A DNA stretch of 64,000 nt from Archangium sp. (GCA_030695565.1 JAUYRZ010000116.1:59669-123668), one strand, 5' to 3'; counted from the stretch's first letter, positions 20,406 through 32,025 are shown. The notes: a model not told the origin generated them from the letters alone. Numbers and translations are program-made.

Positions 20406-21128
20406 ATGCCACAGCGTCTTGGAGTCAACGTCGATCACGTCGCCACCCTTCGTCAGGCCCGCCGCACGACCTACCCGGATCCCGTGACGGCCGCGGCGAT
20501 CGCCGAGCTGGCGGGCGCGGCGCAGATCACCATTCACCTGCGCGAAGATCGCCGCCACATTCAGGAGCGCGATTTGCGCGTGCTCCGCCAGACGGTGCAA
20601 ACCCTGCTCAACCTCGAGATGGCCGCCACCCAGGAGATGGTGAAGATGGCCTACGAGCACAAGCCAGACATGGTGACCCTGGTGCCCGAGCGCCGCGAGG
20701 AGATCACCACCGAAGGTGGGCTCGACGTGAACGCGCAGAAGGACGCCATCGCCAAGATCGTGAAGAACCTGAAGGACGGCGACATCATCACCTCGCTCTT
20801 CATCGATCCCGACATCGATCAGGTGAAGGCCTCGCACAAGGTGAGCGCCGACCGCATCGAGCTGCACACCGGCCGGTACTGCGAGGCGCGCACGGAGAAG
20901 GATCGCCAGCGCGAGTTCAACCGCATCGTGGATGCCGCGAAGACCGCCGGGAAGCTGGGTATTGGCTGCGCCGCGGGGCACGGGCTCCACTACGAGAACG
21001 TGCGCGCCATCGCCAGGCTGCCCGAGATCGACGAGCTCAACATCGGCCACGCGATCGTCGCGCGCGCGGTGATGGTGGGGTTCGATCGCGCGGTGCGCGA
21101 GATGGTGGAGATCCTGAGGAACCCGTGA
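20406..21128 (+). CDS. pdxJ: Pyridoxine 5'-phosphate synthase
   Basis: It condenses 1-deoxyxylulose-5-phosphate with 3-amino-2-oxopropyl phosphate to form pyridoxine 5'-phosphate. The 240-residue protein begins [20 protein letters not shown] and carries the expected [55 protein letters not shown] and [11 protein letters not shown] blocks. Its stop overlaps the next GTG start (GTGA), forming a pdxJ-nnrD-tsaE operon. Confidence 0.96.
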   Translation: MPQRLGVNVDHVATLRQARRTTYPDPVTAAAIAELAGAAQITIHLREDRRHIQERDLRVLRQTVQTLLNLEMAATQEMVKMAYEHKPDMVTLVPERREEITTEGGLDVNAQKDAIAKIVKNLKDGDIITSLFIDPDIDQVKASHKVSADRIELHTGRYCEARTEKDRQREFNRIVDAAKTAGKLGIGCAAGHGLHYENVRAIARLPEIDELNIGHAIVARAVMVGFDRAVREMVEILRNP

Positions 21129-22654
21129 AGCGAGCGCTGACCGCCGCCCAGATGCGGGCCGTCGATGCCGCTTCGGCTGAGCACGGCATGCCCGGCTCGG
21201 TGTTGATGGAGAACGCCGGAGAGGCGCTCACCCAGGCCGCGCTGAAAGAAGCAGGGCAGGGCGGCCGGTTCTTCGTGCTCTGCGGGCTGGGCAACAACGG
21301 CGGTGATGGGCTGGTGGTCGCGCGCAAGCTTGCGGGCCTGGGCCGCACCGTCTTCGTCGAGCTCACCGGTGAAGGCGCTGCCTTGAAGGGCGATGCAGCG
21401 CGCAACTTCGCGTCGTTGAAGGCGTGTGGAATTTCACCGGCTCCGATTCCTTTCGAGTTGGCCGCGGGCCCGGGCGACGTGGTCATCGATGCGCTCTTGG
21501 GCACGGGGTTGAGCCGCGCTCCGGAAGGGCGCATCGCCGAGGCGATCGGGAAGATCTCCAGCTGGCAGGCTGCGGGTGCGCGGGTGATCGCGGCGGATCT
21601 CCCGTCGGGGCTCGACAGTGACTCCGGCGTGGCGCTCTCGCCGTGTGTTCTCGCCGACGTCACCACCACCTTCGGCTACGCGAAGCTGGGTCAGGTGATC
21701 GAGCCTGGCGCCAGCCGCTGCGGCCGGTTGGAGATCGCCGACATCGGCATTCCCCGCGCTGCCGAATCGGTGCTCTCCGGCACCGGCGTCTACCTGCTCG
21801 AAGAGAGCGACGTACGCGGGCGCATTCCCAAGCGGCGCTCCGATTCGCACAAGGGCACCTACGGCCACGTGCTGGTGATCGGTGGCAGCTGGGGCAAGAC
21901 CGGTGCGGCGGCGCTCGCGGCCCTGGGGGCCTTGCGGGGTGGTGCCGGACTGGTGACCGTGGCCACGCGGCCGGAAGCGTTGTTGCCGGTGATGCAGCAC
22001 GCGCCCGAGGTGATGGGCCTCGAACTCATCAACGAAGGCGCGTTGGGTCCGCGTGATCTGAACGCGCTGCTCGACGCTGCGGAGGGCAAAGATGCGGTGG
22101 TGTTCGGCCCCGGCATCGAGCGGGGCGACGAGACCTGGAAGTTGATCGGCCCCTTGCTCGAGGAGCTGACCTGCCCTTGCGTGCTCGACGCCGACGGGCT
22201 CAACGCGATCGCCGGGCACCTGGAGGTGCTGCAGAAGGCGAAGAGCGAGCTGCTCCTCACACCGCACCCCGGAGAGATGTCGCGCCTGCTCAACCTCAGC
22301 ACGGCCGAGGTGCAGAAGAACCGGGTGAGCCTCGCCAGCGCCTTCGCGAAGGATCATCAGGTGGTGCTGGTGCTCAAGGGTGCACGCACGTTGATCGCCC
22401 GTGATGACGGCACGGTGTTCATCAACCCCACCGGGAACCCCGGCATGGCGACCGGCGGTACGGGCGACGTGCTGGCTGGTTTGTGCGGCGCGTTGGTGGC
22501 GCAGGGCCTCTCCACCGAAGACGCGGCCGTGGCAGGCACCTGGGTGCACGGGCTGGCAGGTGACGTCGCGAAGGAGCGGCGGGGTGAGATGGGGCTCATC
22601 GCCAGTGATCTGCTCGAGGGGCTCGGCGAGGTCTGGCGCCTTTGGAGCAGGTGA
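21125..22654 (+). CDS. nnrD: Bifunctional NAD(P)H-hydrate epimerase / ADP-dependent dehydratase
   Basis: It repairs damaged NADH and NADPH: the N-terminal half epimerises the hydrated forms and the C-terminal half dehydrates the S form with ADP or ATP. GTG 21125 gives 509 residues. The epimerase half has [26 protein letters not shown] and [11 protein letters not shown]; the kinase-like half has [49 protein letters not shown] and [19 protein letters not shown], the catalytic loop. It overlaps pdxJ and tsaE at both ends. Confidence 0.95.
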   Translation: MKRALTAAQMRAVDAASAEHGMPGSVLMENAGEALTQAALKEAGQGGRFFVLCGLGNNGGDGLVVARKLAGLGRTVFVELTGEGAALKGDAARNFASLKACGISPAPIPFELAAGPGDVVIDALLGTGLSRAPEGRIAEAIGKISSWQAAGARVIAADLPSGLDSDSGVALSPCVLADVTTTFGYAKLGQVIEPGASRCGRLEIADIGIPRAAESVLSGTGVYLLEESDVRGRIPKRRSDSHKGTYGHVLVIGGSWGKTGAAALAALGALRGGAGLVTVATRPEALLPVMQHAPEVMGLELINEGALGPRDLNALLDAAEGKDAVVFGPGIERGDETWKLIGPLLEELTCPCVLDADGLNAIAGHLEVLQKAKSELLLTPHPGEMSRLLNLSTAEVQKNRVSLASAFAKDHQVVLVLKGARTLIARDDGTVFINPTGNPGMATGGTGDVLAGLCGALVAQGLSTEDAAVAGTWVHGLAGDVAKERRGEMGLIASDLLEGLGEVWRLWSR

Positions 22655-23133
22655 TGGAGCTGCTCTCTCCCAACGCCGATGCCACCTTCGCGCTCGGGCG
22701 CTCGCTCGGCCTGGTGCTGCAGTCGGGTGACTTCGTCGGGCTGACTGGCCAGCTCGGCGCCGGCAAGACGCTCTTCTCGCGCGGCGTGGCCGAGGGGGCG
22801 GGCGTGCCGCTCGATGACGTCTCCAGCCCGACGTATTCGATCATTCAGTCGTACCGCGGGCGCCTCGCGCTGCACCACGTCGACCTGTACCGGCTCAACA
22901 GCGAAGAAGAGCTCTTCTCGACCGGGTTTCACGATCTGCTCGAAGGCGAAGGCGCGTTCCTGGTCGAGTGGATCGATCAGGTGCGCGGTGCGGCCCCGGA
23001 AGACGTCTTGCGGCTCACGCTCGAGGTCACCTCGCTCGAGACGCGAACGTTCAAGGTGACGACGTCGGGACCGAAGAGCGAGGCGCTGCTGCAGCGGTGG
23101 ACTGCCGAAAGAACGCGATCACCGCCGCGTTGA
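22654..23133 (+). CDS. tsaE: tRNA t6A biosynthesis ATPase TsaE
   Basis: It works with TsaB and TsaD in adding threonylcarbamoyl to A37 of tRNAs reading ANN codons. Walker A GQLGAGKT lies at about residues 31-38, followed by SSPTYSIIQSY, HHVDLYRL and FLVEWIDQ, all standard. ATG 22654 overlaps the nnrD stop. The gene overlaps the convergent hydrolase by 83 bases; its own C-terminal tail of about 20 residues beyond the family core falls in that overlap. Confidence 0.94.
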   Translation: MELLSPNADATFALGRSLGLVLQSGDFVGLTGQLGAGKTLFSRGVAEGAGVPLDDVSSPTYSIIQSYRGRLALHHVDLYRLNSEEELFSTGFHDLLEGEGAFLVEWIDQVRGAAPEDVLRLTLEVTSLETRTFKVTTSGPKSEALLQRWTAERTRSPPR

Positions 23134-23986
23134 CCGGCGCAGGCCGCTCGGCGTGCACGAAGTGGCCCGCGTCGGCGATCTTCTCGACCTTCAGGTGCGG
23201 CACGAACTCTTCCGTCCCCGGCACCAGCTCGTCGAAGCCCAACGCGGGATCCTTCATGCCCCACACCAACAAGGTCTCCGCGGTGATCACCGCGTACTTC
23301 CTCGGCGAAAACACGGTGCGCATGCCGTCGCGTACGGCCTCGCGATACCAACCGACCATCGCGCTCGCCGCGCCCGGCCGCTGAATGCCGTCGCGGAAGG
23401 GGCGCAGCTCTTCGTCGGAGAAGTGCGCCCGGTCGAACGAGGTGCTGGCGATCGTGCGGGCCACGTTCTTCGCGTCATCCCTGCTGAGCAGCCACTCGGG
23501 AAAGAAGGGCAGCAGGAAGAAGAAGAAGTACCAGCTGCGCTTGATCTGAACCCACGAGAGCCGGCTGCCCAACAACGCGCGCTGCATGATCGCCGGGTGA
23601 GGGCAGTTCAGCACCACCAGGCGCTCGCAGAACTCGGGGCGCGTGGTCGCAAGATGCCACGCGACGCCACCACCCCAGTCGTGGCCGACGATCTTCACGC
23701 TCTTCTCGGCGCCCAGTGACTCGATGAGCGCGCAGACATCACCGGCCAGGGTGTCGAGATCGTACGGCCCTTGTTTGTCCGTCTCGCCGTAGCCTCGGAG
23801 ATCCGGAACGATCACCCGATAGCCTGCGTCGGCCAGCTGATGCACCTGGTGACGCCACGACCACCAGCTTTCCGGAAAGCCGTGGAGCAACACCACCAGC
23901 GGGCCCTTGCCGGCCTCGACGTAGTGCATGCGCAGCTGCGGCAACTGAACGAAGTGGTGCGTGACGGACAGGTCAGCAGGCTTCAT
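23051..23986 (-). CDS. Epoxide-hydrolase-like alpha/beta hydrolase
   Basis: A 311-residue enzyme. The sequence LLHGFPESWWSWRHQ carries the HGxP oxyanion motif, GHDWGG gives the nucleophilic Asp, typical of epoxide hydrolases and haloalkane dehalogenases, and ADAGHFVHAERP supplies the catalytic His. The lid region is rich in aromatic residues (RSWYFFFFLLPFFPEWLL). Epoxide hydrolase is the most probable activity. The start overlaps the stop of the upstream amidotransferase (ATGA), and the last 83 bases overlap tsaE in convergent orientation. Confidence 0.85.
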   Translation of the reverse strand: MKPADLSVTHHFVQLPQLRMHYVEAGKGPLVVLLHGFPESWWSWRHQVHQLADAGYRVIVPDLRGYGETDKQGPYDLDTLAGDVCALIESLGAEKSVKIVGHDWGGGVAWHLATTRPEFCERLVVLNCPHPAIMQRALLGSRLSWVQIKRSWYFFFFLLPFFPEWLLSRDDAKNVARTIASTSFDRAHFSDEELRPFRDGIQRPGAASAMVGWYREAVRDGMRTVFSPRKYAVITAETLLVWGMKDPALGFDELVPGTEEFVPHLKVEKIADAGHFVHAERPAPVNAAVIAFFRQSTAAAAPRSSVPTSSP

Positions 23987-24705
23987 GCGATCGGCCGGAG
24001 CTCGACGCGGAGGGTTTCGTCGATGGTGACGAAGGTGTCGTCAGGCACTTCGCGCCAGGCCTGGTCGGGCAGCAACTCGGCGCTCGCGATCGCGGCGAGC
24101 TCCGGGCGAGACAAGGTGAAGAGCGACCGATCACGCCGGGTGGCGAAGACGCGCACGCCGTCGCTCACCAGGAAGTTCATCGCGGAGCGTTTGCCGGTGT
24201 GTTCGTCGTCGCAGATCTTCTCGGCGGTGCGGAACACCCGTGTGAGCGCCTCGATCACGTGATCGGTCGAGGTGCGGTCTTCGAGATACGTGCGGAAGAG
24301 GGCGAAACAGCGCTCGGAATCAGTCTCGCCCCGCAACTCTGCGCGGAACGCCGGGGCGATCTCGGCTTCGAACCGGGCGCGGGCTCGATCGAAGTTCTTC
24401 AGGGTTCCGTTGTGCATGAACACCCACGGGCCTGCTGAGAACGGGTGCGTGTTGCGTTCGTGCACGGTGCCGACGGAAGCGAGCCGGATGTGCACCAGCA
24501 TGGCCTGGGTCGTCAGATCGCCGAGCTTGTCGAAGCGCGAACAGCTCTCAGCAGACAACGTTCCTGTCTCGATCCACTTTCCGGTCTGGGGGAAGGTCGC
24601 CACGCCCCAGCCGTCCTTGTGTTCGATCGCGAGTTTTCTCAGTCCGTCAAAAGCGTGGCGGACGGAGACGGGGGCGGCTGCTCTGACTGCGAAGATTCGA
24701 CACAT
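23983..24705 (-). CDS. Class II glutamine amidotransferase (YafJ-like)
   Basis: The start at 24705 gives MCRIFAVRAAAP, exposing Cys2 as the N-terminal nucleophile of the Ntn-hydrolase fold; upstream codons in the same frame derive from a repeat element. HKDGWGVA, LVHIRLASVGTVHERNTHPF, FMHNGTL and ETDSERCF match the glutaminase domain. At 240 residues there is no synthase domain, so ammonia would be passed to an unknown partner or the protein acts as a stand-alone amidase. The gene is coupled to the hydrolase. Confidence 0.88.
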   Translation of the reverse strand: MCRIFAVRAAAPVSVRHAFDGLRKLAIEHKDGWGVATFPQTGKWIETGTLSAESCSRFDKLGDLTTQAMLVHIRLASVGTVHERNTHPFSAGPWVFMHNGTLKNFDRARARFEAEIAPAFRAELRGETDSERCFALFRTYLEDRTSTDHVIEALTRVFRTAEKICDDEHTGKRSAMNFLVSDGVRVFATRRDRSLFTLSRPELAAIASAELLPDQAWREVPDDTFVTIDETLRVELRPIA

Positions 24706-24727
24706 CGAAACGGTTTGTAACAAGTTC

Positions 24728-24800
24728 TCGCTCTGCCTGCGCCAGCGGGGAGAGGGTCGGGGTGGGCCGACCTCACCCCGCTTGCGCAGGGCGAGGTGAC
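24728..24800. repeat. Dispersed palindromic repeat, copy 4, composite
   Basis: Two half-elements face each other: a minus-oriented copy (CTGCGCCAGCGGGGAGAGGGTCGGGGTGGG) is followed by a shortened plus-oriented copy (CCTCACCCCGCTTGCGCAGGGCGAGG). CTGCGC near the left and GCGCAG near the right extend the inverted symmetry. It occupies the hutI/amidotransferase gap. Confidence 0.8.
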
Positions 24801-24803
24801 GGT

Positions 24804-26021
24804 TCAAAAAACAACGCGCCCGGACTTCACGACGTGAGCCACGTCATTCATGGCGAAGTGGTACGGCAACGCCCGGTAACTCTCGGCCTCATAGATCACG
24901 AGATCCGCCGGGCTCCCGGGCTGCAGTCTCCCCAGTTCCGGCTCCGCCAGCGCATCCGCACCATGCCGGGTGAACCCCAAATACGCCTCCGCCGGAGTCA
25001 GCCCGTTCTCCACACACGCCAGCCCCATCGCCAAAAACACGTTCTCTGAGTGCGAGCTGCCCGGGTTGCAGTTGGTGCACAGCGCCACGATCACCCCCGC
25101 ATCCACCAGCGCGCGTCCGGGCGCAAACGGCCGCGCCTTCGCAAACAGCGTCGAGGTGGGAGCCAGCACCGCCACCGTGCCAGCCTTCGCCAGCGCAGCG
25201 ATGCCCTCCGCCGAAATCTGCTCCAGGTGATCCGCGGTCACCGCCCCGAGCGCCGCCGCCAGCTGAGCCCCCCCATTCGCGGTGAGCTGATCGACGTGCA
25301 GCCGCGGCAACAACCCCAGCGCGCGCCCCGCATGAAGACACGCCCGCGCCTCTTCATGCGTGAACGCCGACTGCTCCACGAACACGTCGTTGAAGCGGGC
25401 CAGTTGCTCGCGCGCGACGACGGGCAGCAGCTCGTCGATCACCTTCTTCACCCAGCCCGCGCGGTCCTCCTTGAACTCCGGAGGAACCGCGTGCAGCGCG
25501 AGCAACGTACCGACCAGGGTGATCGGCGTTCGATCCCGAAGCTTCGCGATCACCCGCAGCATCCGCAGCTCTGACTCCACGTCGAGCCCGTAGCCGCTCT
25601 TTACCTCCGCGGTGGTGACGCCATGGCGGAGCAACCGCTCCAACCGGGGCATCGCGAGCTCGATCAGCTGCTGCTCACTGGCCGCCCGCGTCGCCGTCAC
25701 CGTGCGCGCGATGCCGCCGCCCGCAGCCGCGATCTCCAGGTACGTCTTGCCCTGGCAACGCTGCTCGAACTCGCCCGAACGATCACCCGCGAACACCACG
25801 TGGGTGTGGCAGTCGACGAAGCCCGGCCCGACGAACCCGCCGCGCGCATCGATCTCGAGCTCCCCACGCACGGGTGGCTCGGTGCCCAGCCAGGCGATGC
25901 GCCCATCACGAATGCCCACGGCCCCTTTGGCGATCGGCGCGAGCTTCTGCTCCGCGGTTCCTTCGCCCATGCAGGTGAGCACCTCAGAGGCGCCGTGAAT
26001 CAGCAGTTCGAAGGGCTCCAT
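24804..26021 (-). CDS. hutI: Imidazolonepropionase
   Basis: It hydrolyses 4-imidazolone-5-propanoate to N-formimino-L-glutamate in histidine degradation. The 405-residue amidohydrolase has GFVDCHTHVVFAGDRSGEFEQR (HxH metal ligands), ITLVGTLLALHAVP, LHVDQLTANGGAQLAAALGAVTADHLEQ with metal-binding His residues, and ALCTNCNPGSS with the catalytic region. The pathway context is confirmed by hutU upstream on the same strand. Confidence 0.96.
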   Translation of the reverse strand: MEPFELLIHGASEVLTCMGEGTAEQKLAPIAKGAVGIRDGRIAWLGTEPPVRGELEIDARGGFVGPGFVDCHTHVVFAGDRSGEFEQRCQGKTYLEIAAAGGGIARTVTATRAASEQQLIELAMPRLERLLRHGVTTAEVKSGYGLDVESELRMLRVIAKLRDRTPITLVGTLLALHAVPPEFKEDRAGWVKKVIDELLPVVAREQLARFNDVFVEQSAFTHEEARACLHAGRALGLLPRLHVDQLTANGGAQLAAALGAVTADHLEQISAEGIAALAKAGTVAVLAPTSTLFAKARPFAPGRALVDAGVIVALCTNCNPGSSHSENVFLAMGLACVENGLTPAEAYLGFTRHGADALAEPELGRLQPGSPADLVIYEAESYRALPYHFAMNDVAHVVKSGRVVF

Positions 26022-26701
26022 TCAGTTACCTCCAGCGCGGACGCCGAGCAGTGGCACGTTCCAGGCGACACCGCCTGTGTAGACGCGCCCGACGCCCACC
26101 AGCAGCTCGATGGATCGAATGCGGGCGAACAACAGGGCCCCGGTGAAGAACACGGTGTTCATCGTGGCGCGAAAGCTCTGCACCACCGAGAGGAATGGCG
26201 TGATGCCCAGCCGGGCACTGTCGCCTTCGGCGGCAGAAATACTCAGACCGAAGTCACCACTGATGAACGAGCCCGAAGGCGTGGCGGTGGCGATGCCGAA
26301 GTCGGTCGCGCCCCGAACGGCGAGCGCGGGCGCGATGCTCACCGTGCCGAACTGCTTGCGCCACGAGATGCCGCCCATCAGCCCAATCCCGGGGGAGGGG
26401 AGGAAGTAGAAGAGCTCGGCCTGCACGCCCGCGTGAAACGCGAAGCCCTGACCGAGCGGCTGCGTGCGTTGGTACTCGAGCGCGACCCCGAGTTCAGGCG
26501 GTACGGGCGTGCCCACTTCCGTGTCCACCGTGCCCGCAGAAAGGGAAGTCAGCGCGCTGGCCAGCCGGGGACCCGATCGCATCGAGAGGCGGTGCTCCGG
26601 TTCGTCAGCGTCGAGGGGCTCGTAGCGAATGATGCTCGGCGCAAGCGACGTGGGGGCGCAGGCACCCAGCAGCACCAGCGCGAGCCCACCCGCCGCACAC
26701 C

Positions 26702-26705
<4 letters not shown>
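26022..26705 (-). CDS. Lipoprotein of unknown function between hutU and hutI
   Basis: A GTG at 26705 overlapping the hutU stop (GTGA) starts a 227-residue protein with a clear lipobox ([11 protein letters not shown]). The mature part consists of alternating Gly- and aromatic-rich strands ([31 protein letters not shown]) reminiscent of outer-membrane barrel or lipocalin-like proteins. Its stop abuts hutI. Involvement in histidine use is suggested only by position. Confidence 0.7.
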
Positions 26706-28363
<1,658 letters not shown>

Positions 28364-28412
28364 GGCGGGGAGGTATAGACCAGCGCTCCCACCCTCGGGT
28401 AAGGCCCGTTGC

Positions 28413-28664
28413 ATGACGCGGCAGATCGCGCTGGGTGCAGTCATCGCTTTCGCAGTTACCGTCCTCGCACTCTCGGTGTGGGAGCCGAAGGCGCCTGTCG
28501 CCGCCGCCCCCCCTCCGCCGGTCGCGGCTGTGCCCCCGATGCCGGTGCTGTCGAAGCCGGTCAAGAGCGCGACCCTGCGGCCTGATGGCATCGGGCGCTC
28601 GATGCGCGGCATGGCGCTGCAGCCGTTGATGGAGGCGATCGACGCGGGCGCTCCGGCGCCATGA
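28413..28664 (+). CDS. Small membrane-anchored protein
   Basis: An 83-residue protein with one N-terminal hydrophobic helix ([19 protein letters not shown]) followed by an Ala/Pro-rich segment and a short basic tail. The ATG is preceded by AAGG. Its stop overlaps the following lipoprotein start (ATGA), supporting that it is translated. No family recognised. Confidence 0.6.
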   Translation: MTRQIALGAVIAFAVTVLALSVWEPKAPVAAAPPPPVAAVPPMPVLSKPVKSATLRPDGIGRSMRGMALQPLMEAIDAGAPAP

Positions 28665-29065
28665 AGTGGCTGCTCGCGGTGCTGGCCTTCGCGAGCTGCG
28701 TGACGGTGCCGCCGCCGCTGCCCCCCACCCAGGAGGATGCGGGCGTGGTGATGCCCGCGCCGGTCGATGAACAGTCGGCCCTGCGCACGGTGGTGCAGCG
28801 CTTCGTGACGGCGGCGGAAGCAGGGCGCTTCGAGGAGGTGCTCTCGCTGTTGGCTCGCCCCCTGCGTGAGCGCTACTCCGTCGAGCTGCTCACGCGCGAT
28901 TTCGGCACCGATCCCCTCGCGTCGGCGCGGCTGTCTCAGATCAAGTTGAAAGCGACCGGGCCGTTCACCGAAACGAAGGACATCGCCTCAGTCGAGTGGG
29001 CCTCAGGCCGCTCACTGCGCCTGGTCCGCGAACCCGACGGCTGGCGAATCGCAGCGCTCGAGTGA
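28661..29065 (+). CDS. Small lipoprotein of unknown function
   Basis: A 134-residue protein with a lipoprotein signal ([10 protein letters not shown]). The mature part begins with a Pro-rich segment, then an alpha/beta region ([32 protein letters not shown]...[24 protein letters not shown]) that resembles the NTF2-like/DUF4440-type fold in outline. It is coupled to the preceding small membrane protein. The end overlaps a degraded frame on the other strand. Confidence 0.65.
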   Translation: MKWLLAVLAFASCVTVPPPLPPTQEDAGVVMPAPVDEQSALRTVVQRFVTAAEAGRFEEVLSLLARPLRERYSVELLTRDFGTDPLASARLSQIKLKATGPFTETKDIASVEWASGRSLRLVREPDGWRIAALE

Positions 29066-29350
29066 CGACGACTGCCAACCAATCGAGCAACGAGCGCAAA
29101 AAGCGCAACGCCAGCCGGCCGGTGAACGAGATCTGTTCGCGAAAGACGGCCCCGGCTTCGAACACCAGCTATTGGGCCCGAACGCGGGCGCGTCATCACC
29201 GGTCAAGCGCAGCACCCAGGGGAGAAAGAGCGCGACGCCGATGGGCTCTGAGCTGCTCAAGACCACCCCGACATGAGGTGGAAGCGTGATGATCGAGCCC
29301 GGCTCGAGACCGGGTGAGGCGCTCGTGAGCAGCGCCAGACACAACCCCAT
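28965..29350 (-). pseudogene. Small membrane-protein gene with probable frameshift
   Basis: ATG 29348-29350 overlaps the stop of the upstream Tim44-like gene (ATGA), which suggests a real coupled gene. The first frame gives about 58 plausible residues (MGLCLALLTSASPGLEPGSI...VLRLTGDDAPAFGP) and then becomes Cys/Arg/Ser-rich. A different frame continues from about 29175 with LVFEAGAVFREQISF and a hydrophobic segment [14 protein letters not shown], preceded by TAG. A frame change near 29165-29180, by mutation or sequencing error, would join them. Homologue comparison is needed to fix the end. Confidence 0.4.
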
Positions 29351-31224
29351 CACGTCAGGAACTCACCCAGCCGGCCCGCGAGCCCGAGGTGAGAGGCCGC
29401 CGCCTCGAGCATCTTCTTCTCCTTCGAGTCGACCTTGCCGTCGGCCATCGCGACCTGCACGAGCTCCTTCATGAACGACTCGGCTTCCGTCGAGCCCTTC
29501 ACGATCAGCTTCTCGAACAACGATCCCGCCGGTGCGTTGAGCGCGAGCTCGATGTTGGCCCACGGAATGCCCCAGCGAACCGAGGCCATCTTGAGCAGCT
29601 TGCGTTCGCTCTCATCGACCACGCCATCCGCCATGGCCATGGTGGCCATCAGGTAGACGAGGCGTTCACGCTCTTCGCGATCGGGCACCTTCGCCGCCGC
29701 CGGGGCTGCACGCGAGGTGGCCGGCTGGCCGCCCTTCGAGCGCCACCACTCCCAGCTCCCGAAGTCCTTCATCACCCAATCCTTCTCACCGCTGCTCAAG
29801 AGCGCGCCGCAGAACTCGCAGCTGGGCTGGCCGTTGTCCGTCAGCGGCGCAGCGCACTGCGGGCAGCGGTTGGTCGACATGCCGTTGTCTGCCGACGACT
29901 TCGCACCGGCCGCGCGCTCCAGGAGCATCACGTAGCGCTGCGGCTGGCTGGGCAGGGCAGGGGGCTTTCCACCCGCGGGCCCGATGCCGATCTTCGCGCT
30001 CCACTTGATCTCCACCGCGGCGATGTCCTTGCCGTCGGCCTGGGTGAGCTGCTGCGCGTTGACGCCGCCGACCGCGCACTCCACGAAGAACTTCTGCTTG
30101 CCCTGCCTGGTGAGGTGCTCGATGCCGCCCTTCACCTCTTCAGCGAACCCAGGCGTGGCGACCTTCGCGAGCCGGCCCGCATCCGCCAGCGACTGCGACT
30201 CGACCCACTTCCAGAAAATGAGCGAGGCACGATCTTCCAGCGTCTCGGTGGTCAGCGAAGGGTCGCTCTGACGCGCCTTCACCAGGCCATCGGGCGTCAT
30301 CGGGTGCGGCTGAAACTGGCTGCCCTGGGTGATCTCCGCGAGCACCCAGTCGTAGTTGCCGCTGTTGACGATGGCGCCGCAGAACTCGCAGGTGTTCGCC
30401 GCGCCGCCTTCGAAGGGCGCGCCGCAGTTGGGGCACTTGCCCTGGCTGACGTCGCCTTCCACCTTGGTGACCGCGCCCGGCTTGCGCAGAAACGTCCACA
30501 CCTCGATGAACTGCTCGGGCTTCTTCTTCCGGGCCGCGGCGAGCGCCTGCTCGTCGGTCGCGTTCGAGGGCGCTTCGGCATCACACAGCTGGGCGGTGAC
30601 CCGAATGTGCACGGAGTCATACGACTCGTTCTGCTCGAGCCCGATGATCTGCAGATCGAGCACCGCGGGATCGGCGATGGCGTCGCGCACGCCCAGCAGG
30701 TCCATCAACTTGAGCTGCGTCACCAGGCGCTGAAAGGTCGCGTCAGACAGGTACTTCCGCACCGGCTCGAGGTTGCGCTTGAACCACGCGTCCTGCAGTT
30801 CGAGGAACTCGCGCTTGGTGCGATCGAAGAACTTCATCAGATCGAACTGCGGGTCTTTTGCCTTGAGCGCGTTGACCCAGCCATCGACCGACGCGGCGCT
30901 GACGTTGGTGCGACGTTCGGTCTCGGCCTTGTCGATCGCCTTGCGCGTCGAGGTGTCGCCGTCTTGCGAGCGGCGCCAGAAGTAGAAGCCCAGGCCGACC
31001 AGGATGGCGACCGGAATGCCGACCTTCGGGTTCTGGATGATCAGCCACACCAGGATGTCGACGATGAAGCTCGCGTCGCCGCCGCCCGAATCAGAGTCCG
31101 AGTTGCCCGAGTTGAAGCTCTCGCCGCCGCCGATGCGGGCGAAGGCCGCCGTCGCGAACAGCACGACGAAGGACAGGACGAAGGCCGGGAGTCGAGCTAT
31201 CCACCAACGGGCGCGCATCAGCAT
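29350..31224 (-). CDS. Tim44-like protein with two zinc ribbons and a TerB-like domain
   Basis: About 624 residues; several ATGs (31257, 31224, 31218) could start it. A signal sequence is followed by a Ser/Gly/Asp-rich stretch and a membrane helix at about residue 60-75 (VGIPVAILVGLGFYFW). A Tim44-like domain spans about 105-240 (FDLMKFFDRTKREFLELQDAWFKRNLEPVRKYLSD...). A first zinc ribbon CPNCG-x12-CEFCG, a second Tim44-like part, and a second ribbon CPQCA-x10-CEFCG follow. The C-terminal 130 residues resemble a TerB-like helical domain with two MAMADG(V/K)VD motifs. Membrane association is likely; function unknown. Confidence 0.82.
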   Translation of the reverse strand: MLMRARWWIARLPAFVLSFVVLFATAAFARIGGGESFNSGNSDSDSGGGDASFIVDILVWLIIQNPKVGIPVAILVGLGFYFWRRSQDGDTSTRKAIDKAETERRTNVSAASVDGWVNALKAKDPQFDLMKFFDRTKREFLELQDAWFKRNLEPVRKYLSDATFQRLVTQLKLMDLLGVRDAIADPAVLDLQIIGLEQNESYDSVHIRVTAQLCDAEAPSNATDEQALAAARKKKPEQFIEVWTFLRKPGAVTKVEGDVSQGKCPNCGAPFEGGAANTCEFCGAIVNSGNYDWVLAEITQGSQFQPHPMTPDGLVKARQSDPSLTTETLEDRASLIFWKWVESQSLADAGRLAKVATPGFAEEVKGGIEHLTRQGKQKFFVECAVGGVNAQQLTQADGKDIAAVEIKWSAKIGIGPAGGKPPALPSQPQRYVMLLERAAGAKSSADNGMSTNRCPQCAAPLTDNGQPSCEFCGALLSSGEKDWVMKDFGSWEWWRSKGGQPATSRAAPAAAKVPDREERERLVYLMATMAMADGVVDESERKLLKMASVRWGIPWANIELALNAPAGSLFEKLIVKGSTEAESFMKELVQVAMADGKVDSKEKKMLEAAASHLGLAGRLGEFLT

Positions 31225-31260
31225 GAGTGCGGCGGAACCTACTGAAACGGAGTCCACCCG

Positions 31261-32025
31261 ATGTCCGAATTCATCATCACCTCACACGGCCCGTTCGAGC
31301 AGTGGACCATCAACGGGGAGGCCCGGCGAAACGCGCTCTCCCGCGCGATGGTGATGGAGCTCGAGGCCAACGTGGCCCGGGTTTCCGCTGACCGCAGCGT
31401 GCGGGTCGTGGTGCTGACCGGAGCAGGCGACAAGGCCTTCTGCGCGGGGGCGGATCTCAAGGAGCGCACCACCATGTCGCCGCCCGAGGTCTCTGCGTTT
31501 CTCAGCTCGATGCGGAAGATCTTCAGGTCACTCGAGCTGTCCGACTGCGTGTTCATCGCCTTCCTCAACGGGGCGGCATTCGGCGGCGGCACCGAGCTGT
31601 CGTTGTGCTGCGACTTGCGGGTGATCGCAGCCAGCGCCGAGATGGGCCTGACCGAGGTGAAGCTGGGCATCATTCCCGGTGCAGGTGGCACGCAGCGGCT
31701 GCCGAGGTTGGTCGGGAAGGGCGTCGCCAAGGAGCTCATCCTGACTGGCCGCCGGGTGCCCGCTGCCGAAGCGGTGTCGCTCGGCCTGGCCAATCGCGTG
31801 GGCACGCTGGAAGACGCGCTGACCCTGGCGAAGTCGATTTGCGAGAACGCGCCCATCGCCGTGTCGGCCGCCAAACACGCCATCGATGAAGGCGCTCATC
31901 TGGAACTCGATGCTGCGCTGCTCCTGGAGCAGGAGAAGTACGCCCTGACCCTGGGCACCGAAGATCGCCTCGAAGGGCTCAAGGCGTTCGCTGAGAAGCG
32001 CACCCCCGTCTACAAGGGCCGGTAG
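31261..32025 (+). CDS. Enoyl-CoA hydratase/isomerase family protein
   Basis: A 254-residue crotonase-fold protein. The oxyanion-hole segments [12 protein letters not shown] and [15 protein letters not shown] are present and both catalytic-position Glu residues can be seen (GGGTELS and [20 protein letters not shown]), so hydratase activity is likely. The sequence is compatible with methylglutaconyl-CoA hydratase-type enzymes but substrate is not certain. An acyl-CoA dehydrogenase gene lies 0.8 kb downstream, separated by a toxin-antitoxin pair. Confidence 0.88.
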   Translation: MSEFIITSHGPFEQWTINGEARRNALSRAMVMELEANVARVSADRSVRVVVLTGAGDKAFCAGADLKERTTMSPPEVSAFLSSMRKIFRSLELSDCVFIAFLNGAAFGGGTELSLCCDLRVIAASAEMGLTEVKLGIIPGAGGTQRLPRLVGKGVAKELILTGRRVPAAEAVSLGLANRVGTLEDALTLAKSICENAPIAVSAAKHAIDEGAHLELDAALLLEQEKYALTLGTEDRLEGLKAFAEKRTPVYKGR

